Assembly: GCA_013399305.1 (NCBI GenBank)
Contig: VXAI01000038.1
Location: 5,073,230-5,137,229, forward strand
Source: Rostratula benghalensis
Taxonomy: Eukaryota; Chordata; Aves; Charadriiformes; Rostratulidae
Length of the DNA stretch: 64,000 nt
Reading direction: 5' to 3'
Below are positions 25,501 through 35,500 of the stretch, in pieces. The position numbers were made by a program, and so were the translations under genes. Under the pieces are notes generated by a model. It did no database searches and was not told the DNA's origin. It saw nothing but the letters and a program-made list of their open reading frames with translations. Positions within the stretch are counted from its first letter, which is position 1, and each line of letters starts with the position of its first letter.

Positions 25501-27899
25501 AAAAAAAAAGAGAATTGGGGGTAGGTGAAGGAATACAAAAGGACACAAAACCTACAACTGTTGTGGATTTTTCCCCCCCTGGACTTTGAAAGGCTTTAAT
25601 AAAATAAGGTTATGCTACTGTGAGCATACTTAGTTTATTCTACCATTATTACTTTGTTCTCCACAGCAGCATCATTCATTCTCATACAGACAGACCAGCA
25701 ATACCCCAAAGTCTGCCTCACTCTGTGCTTTCCCCACACCCATTCCACTTGTCCTCACAAGTTTTGGGGCTTTAAGAATTTGAATCGGGGCCTTCAAACT
25801 GCTGCTAAATCACATAGTTATTTTGATCAAGGGCAATACCTCTTTGAAGTAGGTGGCCAAAGACTTTACAACCTCTTTTCATTTACATAGTCTTTAGAAG
25901 TAGGGGGTACTCAAGACAATACCAATGCATTGGAGACCCTGCAACCTTTTGAAGCTTATATATTTAGAAATAACAATAGTAGAGACTATTGTAAATGTGT
26001 CATAATGTGGAAATAGTTTAGCTTGTCACAAAGAAAGAAGATGACTTTATGACCACAGAGCCAGATGGAAGCATTTAGAGCTGCCAAGGCTTGAAAAACA
26101 AGGGACATAACGACCTAGGTTCATTTAAGGGACAGCTGATGAAGACAATACAGCCACCTGATGAAGTAAACGACCACTAGAGTGACTGCGATTATTGATA
26201 AAGGACACCAGATGGCAGCAGAGACAGCAGAATAATTTGTAACAGTCTCCTGTAGAAAATTCTAGGGATAGGCAAGTGTAATGTTAACGATTTTATAAAA
26301 AAAAAAACATGAAAAGGCAAAAGTCTTTGCAAATATAAACGCATTAAAAACATTGCTGAAGGGGAGCACCTCGAGGAGAAATCACAGTGCAATATAGAAT
26401 ACCTGCTTTATAGTCATATTGGCTATTGAGTCCAGTTCTTTGTTTCAAGGCCCATCTGAATAATTGTCACCTTCACAAGAACTACACAAACACATCACCA
26501 TTTGTTATTAAATCCTACAACTAGCTGGCCTGCTTTGTACTTTTTGACCAGTGTGTATGTCTACATATATAGACATGGCACAAAAAGCCTATTCCTGGAA
26601 GTTTCAAGTAATAGATCACAATTACTTTAAATCAAAACATAATGGATACAGAGCACTAGTGTTTCTCTCTCCAGATGAGAGATGTTCGCCCATAAAAAGA
26701 GCTTGATGCTGATTTAGTGTCATTATCCTTAGAGTATCTCATACCATCTAACCTGGTGTTTTGCATACAAATGACTTTTTACCTGTGTGGCTGCATAACA
26801 AGCTGCCACGAGATGGCACCATGTAACCAGTTTCAGTGTCAGTCACAGGCATTTTCCATAAAATTGAGTTAGACTGTTTTGACTCAGATTGTTTGAGCAG
26901 GTAAAGGCAAAAAAAAAAAAAGGAAAATTTTATCACTTTAACTACTATGGTTTAACTCACATGGCTATACACATCAAGCTTTAACCTCAGCTGACATAGC
27001 AAAGTTATTTCCATACCAAAAACCATTAAAATGCAATTAAGGATCAGCCAACACCTGAAATCTCCATATAGTCATATATCTTAATATGAAGATTTATATT
27101 ATTATCCTAAACATTCTGCTTAGTTTCAGATTCCCCTGACTTCTATGAAGTTTCAAGCCAAAGGCAAGAAGCTGAAGACTTTCTACCTTAGCCAATGACC
27201 AGAACACAGGTAGTATGTTGTGACTCATGTTAAGAGTGAGCTAAAAAGCCAAAGACAGCTCAGGCTGCTGTAATCTGACTAGATCAGAGTACTGCCCAGG
27301 AACTATAAAAGCAGCCCAACTTAAAGTTAAGGCTGGCCACCTCTACAACTTACTTTTTTTATGTTATGAAGAAACTGGAGTTGACACCATTGCAATGCCG
27401 GAAAAGTGACTGAAGACATCTAGTACGAAGCATGGAGTTCCACCAGCCTCTCCTCACAGAGCACAGACAGTACACAGCAACAAGAGCTATAATGCCATGA
27501 CACTTAAGTCTACAGCTGCATAAGAATCCAACATATAACATCTGAGACAACCACTGTTAAGATCAAACAAGTTCATGAAAAGAGTACCAGAAGATTACTA
27601 GCTCTAGTACTAATTTGCACCAGATACACTGACTTTAAACCCTTGCATGTTTAATGGATAAAGGATAACTTATGTACATAGTGAGGTAAGAAGGGCCTCT
27701 TAACCTATCATGACCATGCAGTCTAATCAGCAGATTAGATTTAAATTATGTCTGTCCTGGATATAGTTCACAACAGTAAGATACAGTCCTGCTTAGAAGT
27801 TTATCCAGGCTCTGCTTTAATTGCTTGTCAAACAGTCCCCTTTTCAAAGCACTATTTTACTACCTACATCATGGGTCTGACAAGTGACAAGTCAGTATT
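22560..27899. other. Intergenic between the LTR region and PTTG1
   Basis: About 5.3 kb with no supportable exon. Two CTCF-like motifs in the same orientation lie at 26205-26216 and 26806-26817. The remainder is AT-rich sequence with a few A-runs. Confidence 0.5.
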
Positions 27900-27917
27900 A
27901 TACAAGTTAGATTATCC

Positions 27918-27923
27918 TTTATT
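27918..27923 (-). terminator. PTTG1: PTTG1 poly(A) signal
   Basis: AATAAA on the minus strand, 52 nt past the stop codon, gives a very short 3' UTR with cleavage expected near 27.90 kb. Further downstream signals cannot be excluded. Confidence 0.6.
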
Positions 27924-27974
27924 AAAACATAAACTACATAAAATTTGAACTCAATAGAAGCTTTGGAATGTGCA

Positions 27975-30884
27975 TTAAATGTCATAATCCGGAGGTGGCA
28001 GGTCAATGATCTCATCCAGGGTAGCAAGGAAATCAGCAGATGCTTGTAGCAAGTCTGAAAGTTAGAAATAGCATAAATCAGTTTCTCATGAAACCCAGAA
28101 ATTACACTCCCTCACATAAGCTAGCTCTCAGTGGATAGGCATAAGCCTCTTGATGACTGTGGGAAATACTCTGATGGAATAAGCCAGCTCCACCTAACTA
28201 ACCATCAGTCAGCAGTGCATTGCTCAGCAACATCCTTTTGAAACTAGTACTAGTAGGATCAACCAGTTACATTCAGCTTGCCTTGATTTTAACACCAAGA
28301 AGTTATTTGGTGTTAGTCTGCTATTCTGGTACCGAGGAGTGCAGTGGCCATTTACTACCACAGCCAACCGGCTTCCCTCCCAAACCACTAATGAGCACTC
28401 TTTGTACTGAAACTCATGCTAAGTTTCCACTTACTAGACTCCCATGAGTCTTCAATCTCCACAGGTGAAGGAACCATGTTCACTAATTTGTCATATGTTC
28501 TTTCATATATCATGAGGGGAACACCACACAGGTCAATATTGCTCATTTTGTGTTCTTCAGGAAGATCAAAAGTCTCATAGTCTGTTTGAGAAAGACACAC
28601 TAATTTAGTCACAGTGTATAGTAGCCTGGAAAGTTGCAAATTCTCCTAGATTAAATGAAGTGGAGGCAGGTCTAGAACACCACCATCCAACAGTCCCCTC
28701 TCATGGCATATTTACAGTTATGCCTTAGTTGTCCACAAAATTCCATACATTAACACTTATCAAAACACTAGACCACATAACAACTGCTAATGTAAAGCAG
28801 GAGATTTTAGTAATTTCTTCCTAATCACTATACTAAGTCAACTTCAAACACAACATATGTATTGGTAACACTGAAGTAGTCTTTGATACAGTAGTTTTTG
28901 CACACTTACTTCCACATGAACCAGATGGCTTAAGGACAATTTGAAGGACTGAGACAAAATATCTGTAGTGGGCTGTGCTAAGAACAGCTTTAGAAGCATC
29001 ATCTTCAATTATATCCTACATCAGTGGGAAACTCTTCATTTACAACTTACTGTCCTGGCATACATTCTTACATCTACTCTTCAGTAGTTCTTAAGCATTC
29101 CTGTGAATATTGTCTACTAGTTGACATTTAATGAATTAAGAGGCTACATCGTGGTTATTTGGAACTAGTTGCCTGCCACCATAACAAGGGACTCAGACTA
29201 CTACACATTTGGAGCACAGCTGTAGCAGTTAGAAATATTTGCTATAAATACTTACACAAAAATGAGATGGTATTTCAGAGGTAACAAGCACACTTGTGTT
29301 TAAGAAAGGACCCCAGAGAAATACTGTGCTGCCTCATATACTATGATAGCTTAACCAAAAAAACAGCATCCACGCTCATGAAAGCCTGATTCACTTTAAC
29401 AATTAAACCAGTAGTTCTTACCTCGAGGATCAGAAGGAAACATATTTTCTATTTCTGGCCAGTCTTCTTCTGCCACTGCATTGCAGCTTTCTAATCCAGC
29501 AGTCTTTTCAGTAATCTTAAAAGGAGAAAGTCACATTATTTGAGTTACTGTAGTTTCTCACTGTAGTACTCCTGCAGTGGCTCTCCAGTACAGTACTATA
29601 CAGGTCTACAGACAAGAATGCCTGCTATAGAGTCCCCAGTTACACCTAAATTCCAATACCTTCAACAAATCTGGAGATGAGCAAATGCTCCAGCTGAGTT
29701 TATGTAGCATTCGATATATAGTGGCAACAAGTCACTGCACTGGAACTTTTAGGCTCATAATATTAAATTCCTGATACTTAACAGGTAAACAAGATACTAA
29801 CTCAGACTATTTTCCCTAGAGCTACTTCTTTGCCATTAGGGACCCCTTAAGCTGTCCCATTCCTTGTAACTATGTAGGCATACTGGTTTTGACCAGGGTA
29901 GAGTTATTTTCTTCCTAGTAGCTCATATGATGCCATGTTTTGGATTCACAATGAAAACAGTGTTGGTAGAAGTTTTCAGCCAGAACAGCTGGACACTGTT
30001 TACACAGCATCAAGGCCCTTTCTGCTTCTCACAACCCTACCAGTGAGCTGGCTGAGGGCGTACAAGAAATTGTGAGTAGGCACAGCCAGGACAGTTGAGC
30101 AAGGGATATTGTTTATGAAGTTTGCCAGGACTAACATTGCAAAGGGACTGGCAAGGCATCAGTCTTAGTCTCAACCCATGAGTTTTCTCTCTTTTACCCT
30201 TCCAATTCTCCCCCCGTCCCACTGAGGGGGGAGCAAGCAAGCAGCTGTATGGTGCAATAGTTGCTTGCCAGGGTTAAGCCACAACAGTAGGTAAACGACC
30301 CATTTCCTCACCCAGTGTAGGAGTGCTGTACTCACTTTGTTTGCAGTGCAAGGCTGATTTTTCTGTCCCATCTTTTCTGTCTTGCTTTTGAGCCCTTTAG
30401 TTCTATTGACATTTCCGAGAGCCTTTCTGACAGAGTGAGGTGCTGCTGGAGATGTACTGATGCTTTTTTTAGGAAGCGGAGTGTTAACTTTTGCTGCAAG
30501 GGTAGGGGGAGGGCAGAAAAAAAGTAAACTTAAGATTTACAGTTGATAAGGTGCTAATTTCAGTAAGTGCATATGCTGGAAAACTAGTTGTCAAAAAAAA
30601 TCATTGTTCACCATTAACTTGGGAGCTTAAGCCCCATTTATAACAAAAGCACATTTGCTCTCATTTTTACAAACTCACAAGCTTAGCAGAATTGGTTAAT
30701 TGAATAGATACAAGAACTATTACATTTCAAAACAGTGAATAACAAAACATGATTTATGCACATCACTTGATCCCCTACTGGCTTAGAGCAGCATATACAC
30801 ACAAGGTCCTGAAGGGAGTCTTAGCTGATTCTTAGTAGCACCAACTTCACCATTCTCCTTATCAAGAAGGATCAGCTTTGCCAT
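27975..30884 (-). CDS. PTTG1: Securin (pituitary tumor-transforming 1)
   Basis: Inhibitor and chaperone of separase that is destroyed by APC/C at anaphase onset. Minus-strand coding exons: 30884-30803, 30493-30336, 29515-29422, 28581-28435, 28054-27975 (stop included). All junctions are GT-AG and keep frame, giving 186 residues against 202 in human. Visible motifs are a KEN box at residues 9-11 in MAKLILLDKENG, and a destruction box RKALGNVN at 50-57. The separase-binding core follows at about 100-136, from PEIENMFP through DLPEEH to GVPLMI. An SP site at S150 corresponds to the human CDK1 site, and WESNLLQ precedes the C-terminus. The KEN position is identical to human, which supports this start. 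An in-frame upstream ATG in exon 1 could add 19 residues. The donor of the first coding exon was chosen because it restores SGPSK, like human SGPSIK. Confidence 0.93.
29879..30286 (+). mobile_element. Solo LTR of an endogenous retrovirus in a PTTG1 intron
   Basis: A 408-bp LTR lies between PTTG1 exons 29422-29515 and 30336-30493, antisense to the gene. It is flanked by a perfect 5-bp target-site duplication GTAGG (29874-29878 and 30287-30291). It ends ...GGTTAAGCCACAACA; the expected 5' TG has mutated (it reads CATACTGG). The same family as the LTR at 21548. No internal viral sequence is attached, so it arose by LTR-LTR recombination. Its 3' edge is only 49 bp from a PTTG1 splice donor, but it does not alter the exons. 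Confidence 0.85.
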
Positions 30885-30905
30885 CTTCTGGTTGATAAGA
30901 GCACT
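30885..30905 (-). other. PTTG1: PTTG1 exon 2, 5' portion (UTR or N-terminal extension)
   Basis: 21 nt between the acceptor (CTTTCCAG) and the conserved ATG. They encode SALINQK in the securin frame with no stop, so translation could run in from exon 1. Confidence 0.7.
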
Positions 30906-31519
30906 CTGGAAAGCCCATACAGGAAAAAGAGGAAAATTCTTGTTATTTCTTTTACAATAGCACACTTTTTAAACTGCATGAAAGACAATATAGCTGCCCC
31001 CCATCTCCTAGAGGAGGGGGAACAAATCAATTTTTCACACCGTTTCATGGTAGTTTAGCCACTGACTCTTATGTTTGAAGGCACTATTAATGCATGCGGT
31101 AGGCTCATAGTCCCAAAGGAGTTGGGGAAATCAGCAAGATCTCACTAGCAAGAGGATCTAATACCTTCTGTTTACTTCATCACTTCTGTTTAGTGTTTAA
31201 TTGCTTCCTCAGTCCAAGAGGATCTCTTAACTTAACACAACACAGAGTACTCCTTTGCACAGTCAGGAGCAGTCAGGCAACTCCCACCTAGAACTTATTG
31301 CTATTACACAGGTGGGCAAGGGATTCCTCAGTCAAGGGAAGTACACAGAAAGTCTGCTTTTAATTAGCATAGCTTAAGAGCAAAGGCGTAAGCACCAAGT
31401 CGAAGCCAGACTTACAGCTGCGGATCTCAGAACTCCCCTGGTTTAGGGCCCAGTCACAGCTCCAGGAGTACCCTAACCCTTCCCCCCCCCCAGCCACGCT
31501 TACCCAAGCCAGGGCTCAC

Positions 31520-31680
31520 CTCAGGAGCTACCAGCAAGTCCGCGCGCCCAGGCATGGCAACAGCACCCGCAAAGGGCTACAAAAAGCTGCAGGCCAGAGA
31601 GAAGCAGAGCAGAGCTGCAAGTACCGCACCTCAGGAGAACACAGAGAGCAGAGCCACAGAGTGCCCAGCCTAACCGCCGG
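31520..31680 (-). other. PTTG1: PTTG1 exon 1 (5' UTR, possibly partly coding)
   Basis: Begins just downstream of the CHR/CCAAT promoter (5' edge estimated) and ends at donor CTGAG/GTGAGC. A second donor (TTGG/GTAAGC) lies 16 nt further on. An ATG at 31555-31553 with G at -3 opens 12 codons that join exon 2 in the securin frame. Confidence 0.6.
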
Positions 31681-31685
31681 CAGCT

Positions 31686-31744
31686 TTTAAAGCGGCTCCC
31701 CATCGCCCATTGGCTGCTTCGACCGACGCTCAGCAGCCGATTGG
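31686..31744 (-). promoter_or_regulatory. PTTG1: PTTG1 cell-cycle promoter: two CCAAT boxes and CHR
   Basis: Reading towards PTTG1 there are two CCAAT boxes (ATTGG on plus at 31740-31744 and 31709-31713), spaced exactly 31 bp, then TTTAAA at 31686-31691, about 18 bp further. Paired NF-Y sites about 31-33 bp apart followed by a CHR element are the signature of G2/M genes controlled by NF-Y and DREAM/B-MYB-MuvB, a class that includes human PTTG1. The sites are seen; occupancy is inferred. Confidence 0.7.
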
Positions 31745-31940
31745 CTCGGCAGCACCGCTTCCGCACCGCCCCACCTGATCCCCCCGCGGCTCCACCCCCT
31801 GCCCTCTGGAGGCGGGGCACACCCCTATGACGCGTGCTGGGCGTGGCCGGGGCGTGGCCGCGGTGCATTGTGGGGTGGCGGTGCGGCCCAGCCGGTAAAC
31901 ACGGGTGGTGGGGGGTGTCCGGGAGGGTGACGGGGAGCGG

Positions 31941-32080
31941 CGGTCGGTCGGTCGGTCGGTCGGTCGGTCGGTCGGTCGGTCGGTCGGTCGGTCGGTCGGT
32001 CGGTCGGTCGGTCGGTCGGTCGGTCGGTCGGTCGGTCGGTCGGTCGGTCGGTCGGTCGGTCGGTCGGTCGGTCGGTCGGT
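31941..32080. repeat. (CGGT)35 tetranucleotide microsatellite
   Basis: 140 bp of uninterrupted CGGT, exactly 35 copies. It contributes a CpG every 4 bp, so 35 CpGs. It sits between the two transcription start regions. Open frames across it (VGRS or PTDR repeats) are artefacts of the repeat and not genes. Confidence 0.98.
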
Positions 32081-32183
32081 CACTGGGCGGTTGTTTCGGC
32101 CCTGAGGGAGTACTTGCGTGTTTAGGGCCTGGGCCAGCGGGCTGTTGTTTTTACGCAGCCGCCATTCTGACTCGCTTTAGGAG
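32081..32183 (+). other. SLU7: SLU7 non-coding exon 1
   Basis: The 3' end is set by a strong donor (GAG/GTACGTG). The 5' end is estimated and could lie inside the exon as drawn. The exon has no ATG, so translation starts in exon 2. Confidence 0.55.
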
Positions 32184-32596
32184 GTACGTGTAGGCCTAGG
32201 TTTGAGCGTTGTGTGGGCCCCGGCAGGTGGTGGGGCCTTGTGGTAGCCCGGCCCTGTCCGTGGGCCTTTCTGCCAGTCCCGGCCTGTCCATGGCTGTGGG
32301 TGAGACTGTGTCCCCCTACTTACAGGTGGGAGGGCCCGGTAGTGCGTGTCCTGGAGCTGTGTGCAGATTTGCTGCTGTTCGACCCCATCACCAATTCTAT
32401 TAGATAAGAGAGACATTACTGAGATGCCCTTTATTTTCACTTCTGGTATTAATTTTTGTGAAAAAATATATGCTAAGAATGCGTAGTATAGCGTTACTGG
32501 TTTAAGTATGATACAAAACCACATTGAGGAACTGTGCTGTCAAGTGGTATTGATCTGTATGGCTTTCTCTTTTTTTGGTTACAGGATAAAAACAAA

Positions 32597-35500
32597 ATGG
32601 CATCAGGGACGGTAATGAGCGCCACTTCCTCGGGAGGCTCAAATGATGTGAGCCTGGAGGAACCAAAGAAGATGACAAGAGAAGACTGGAGGAAAAAGAA
32701 GGAGTTAGAAGAACAAAGAAAACTAGGAAATGCACCTGCTGAGGTGGATGAAGAAGGAAAGTGAGTTTTATTAAAGCTATGGTTATTCTTAAGCTACTGT
32801 GTAAAAATATCTTATTTCCTGTTGTGAATATAGAATAATGATGAGGGTGATACATGATTTCTACATGAGTCATTGTAGAAGTAAATAGCTGAACTTTATG
32901 AATTGGCTTTTAACATTCCAGTCATCCTCAGAAAACTGGTACTTTCTAAAAAAATGTGGGTTCAGTGTTTATCTACTGTGCTGTACTGACAGTGCTGCTG
33001 AAAAGTCCTATCTATGCAGCTACTTACGAGTGGTATTTCAAAGTGACCAAAGCAGAATACTGGGGAACTCCACTGTGTACCTCACCTGTTCCTTCTCTCT
33101 CACTTCTACAAGGCTTATTATTTCTGAAAAATGATACTATTTTTGTGCTTTGTAACATTGTATAGAATGAGGTATTTTATTTGGAGCCAGGATTTTAGGT
33201 GAATTAGATGGCAACAAAATTGCAGCGAAAGTTAAATTGGAGCATATTTTGCAATGCATTGTAACAACTTGATTATTTCGTTACCACTCCTAAAGTGCTA
33301 ATGTTAATGTGAGAGTTATTTGTTGGGCTAAGCTGTAGGGCTTTTTTCTGTATGCTATGTATTTATTACACACCATCTTTTACAGAGATATCAATCCTCA
33401 TATTCCTCAGTATATATCCTCAGTACCATGGTACATAGATCCCTCTAAAAGACCTACACTAAAGCATCAGAGACCTCAGCCAGAGAAACAGAAACAGTAT
33501 AACTCCTCTGGAGATTGGTATAAACGAGGTGTTCAAGAGGTATGCAAAATATGTTTGTCATAAAGTAAAGATTTGGTTTGATTTTGTGGGGAAGAGACAT
33601 TGACTCCCTATAAAGACATAACTGTGCTTACATGTTTCTGAGAGGGACAGGAGCAGCAAATTCTTCTTCAGCAGGCAAGTTGCAGTGTTTGGTAATAATC
33701 AAAATACATGTCCTGGGTTTGGGTAGACCATGCACTCTTTAGGTGTATTGGGAGAACAAAGTAACTATTGGAACAGGTAGAGAATCTTGCCACAAGTTTG
33801 TACAACTCTTTTTGTTGTTGTTTAGCATGCAGTAGCAACCAGATACCGTAAAGGAGCTTGCGAGAACTGTGGTGCATTGACACACAAGAAGAAAGACTGC
33901 ATGGAGGTAAACTTGACTTTTGTTGATGGCTTAATGGTTTTGAAAACAATGTGAATTCTCATCTTAGTCAAAAATAGCTAGCTATAGGTAAAATAAAATA
34001 AAAATTACTAGGTTTGAAACAACTGTTTTGAAAAAGGTTCCAAGTATCAAAAGGTAGCTTGAAAGTTTATGAAGAAATTGTTACATGGGAACAAATACTG
34101 CTCTTCAGGTGTTTGCTCATCAATTCTGTTAGTGATAAGTGCTGCAATAATAGGTGAATTAGCTCTTCTTACTGATTTATTTTAATTCCAGTGCTGCTGT
34201 GCCTGTCTGCCTGTTTCATGTCAGCTAGAAGCCATCTGCAGAAACAGTGCTTTAATTGCTTTCTTAATTGTGGAAAATAGGCTTAGAAATTGATGGGGTG
34301 TGGAGTCAGTTGCGCTACTTGAAAATACAGGAATTAACTACTTGGATCTGTTTACAATTCACAGGCTTGTAGTGCTGAATTTAATTGGCTTTAGAAGAGC
34401 TTGATTGATACTGTTTTTAAAAGGATATCTGAGTGAGTAACATATTTTAGTCTATTGGACTGATCTGACCATTTTTTTCCTTTCAGAGACCCAGAAAAGT
34501 TGGAGCAAAATACACAGGCATGAATATTGCGCCGGATGAACATGTGCAGCCTCAACTGATGTTTGATTATGATGGAAAGAGAGATCGTTGGAATGGTTAT
34601 AACTCAGAAGAGCACATGAAGATTGTAGAGGAATATTCCAAAGTTGATTTGGTATGTAGGTGCTATGGTTTACTGGGGAAAGCTTCACTGCTTGGCTTGG
34701 CTCTGAGGGGGAAAACTTTGTTACGTCCACTGTTAATATTAGATCTTGTGCTGTATTCATGGTGAACAGACAAGGTAGTTTCTGTGTTTGATGCTGCTTA
34801 AACAGAAAACTCAGATCAGAAAAGGCAACTGTGTATGAGTCTGCACAACAAATAAAGGATCTCTCAAGATTGCTTTTACTTTTTAATAGACAAGCCTTAG
34901 AATTTATTAGTCAAGATGCAGTTGTAATAGCAGGCAAGAAAGGAGTTTATTTTCTGGCTGTATTAGAGCTTGTAAATCTTTATCTATTTTGTAAGCTCAA
35001 TCATACTTTTTTATTTATGAATCCTCTTTGTTACCACGACGGAGCATTGAACTGTTTGAAAGTATTTCTGTGCTGTTCAGCACCTTGCAGTTGTAGTTGA
35101 CTTTCTATTTGTATGCACCAAATCCATGTGGACTTTAGAAATAAAAAAAAAATAGCTCACTAACTTGGCTGGATGTCAGGCTAGTTCCAAAAGGTGGTAA
35201 AGTGCCTAACTCCCTTAGGTATCTGGTCCTCAATATTTCCCTATAGTCCATAGGAAAGTTAACATTAAAGGTGATCTAATCAGCGTGTATAAATGTCTAA
35301 TGGGAGCGTTTAAAGGCAGCCAGAATCTTCTCAGTAGTATCTAATGACAGGACAAGAGGCAGTGGGCAGAAACAGAAATACAAGAAATTCTATTTAAACA
35401 TTATAAAAAAATTGTTCTGCTCTGTAGTTGATCAGACAGTGGAACAGCTTGCCCAGTGCGGCTGTAGAGTCCTGGGCAACCTGTCACAGGCAGGTCTGCT

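Larger units (their letters stand above)
31690..32183. promoter_or_regulatory. Divergent CpG-rich promoter PTTG1/SLU7
   Basis: About 0.5 kb of GC-rich sequence separates the two oppositely transcribed genes. It has an Sp1-type GGCGGGGC at 31811-31818 and a doubled KLF/Sp motif GGGCGTGGCC at 31839-31848 and 31850-31859. It also holds the (CGGT) microsatellite and a YY1-like GCCGCCATTCTG near 32158-32169, close to the SLU7 start. Confidence 0.75.

Noticed and set aside
31498..31504. Alternative PTTG1 exon 1 donor TTGG/GTAAGC
   Set aside because: Plausible splice site, but it would break the frame of the upstream ATG; kept only as an alternative because either donor leaves the conserved MAKL start unaffected.
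31730..32193. Open frames encoding (VGRS)n and (PTDR)n
   Set aside because: Pure translation of the (CGGT)35 microsatellite; a tetranucleotide gives a 4-residue repeat without stops in all frames.
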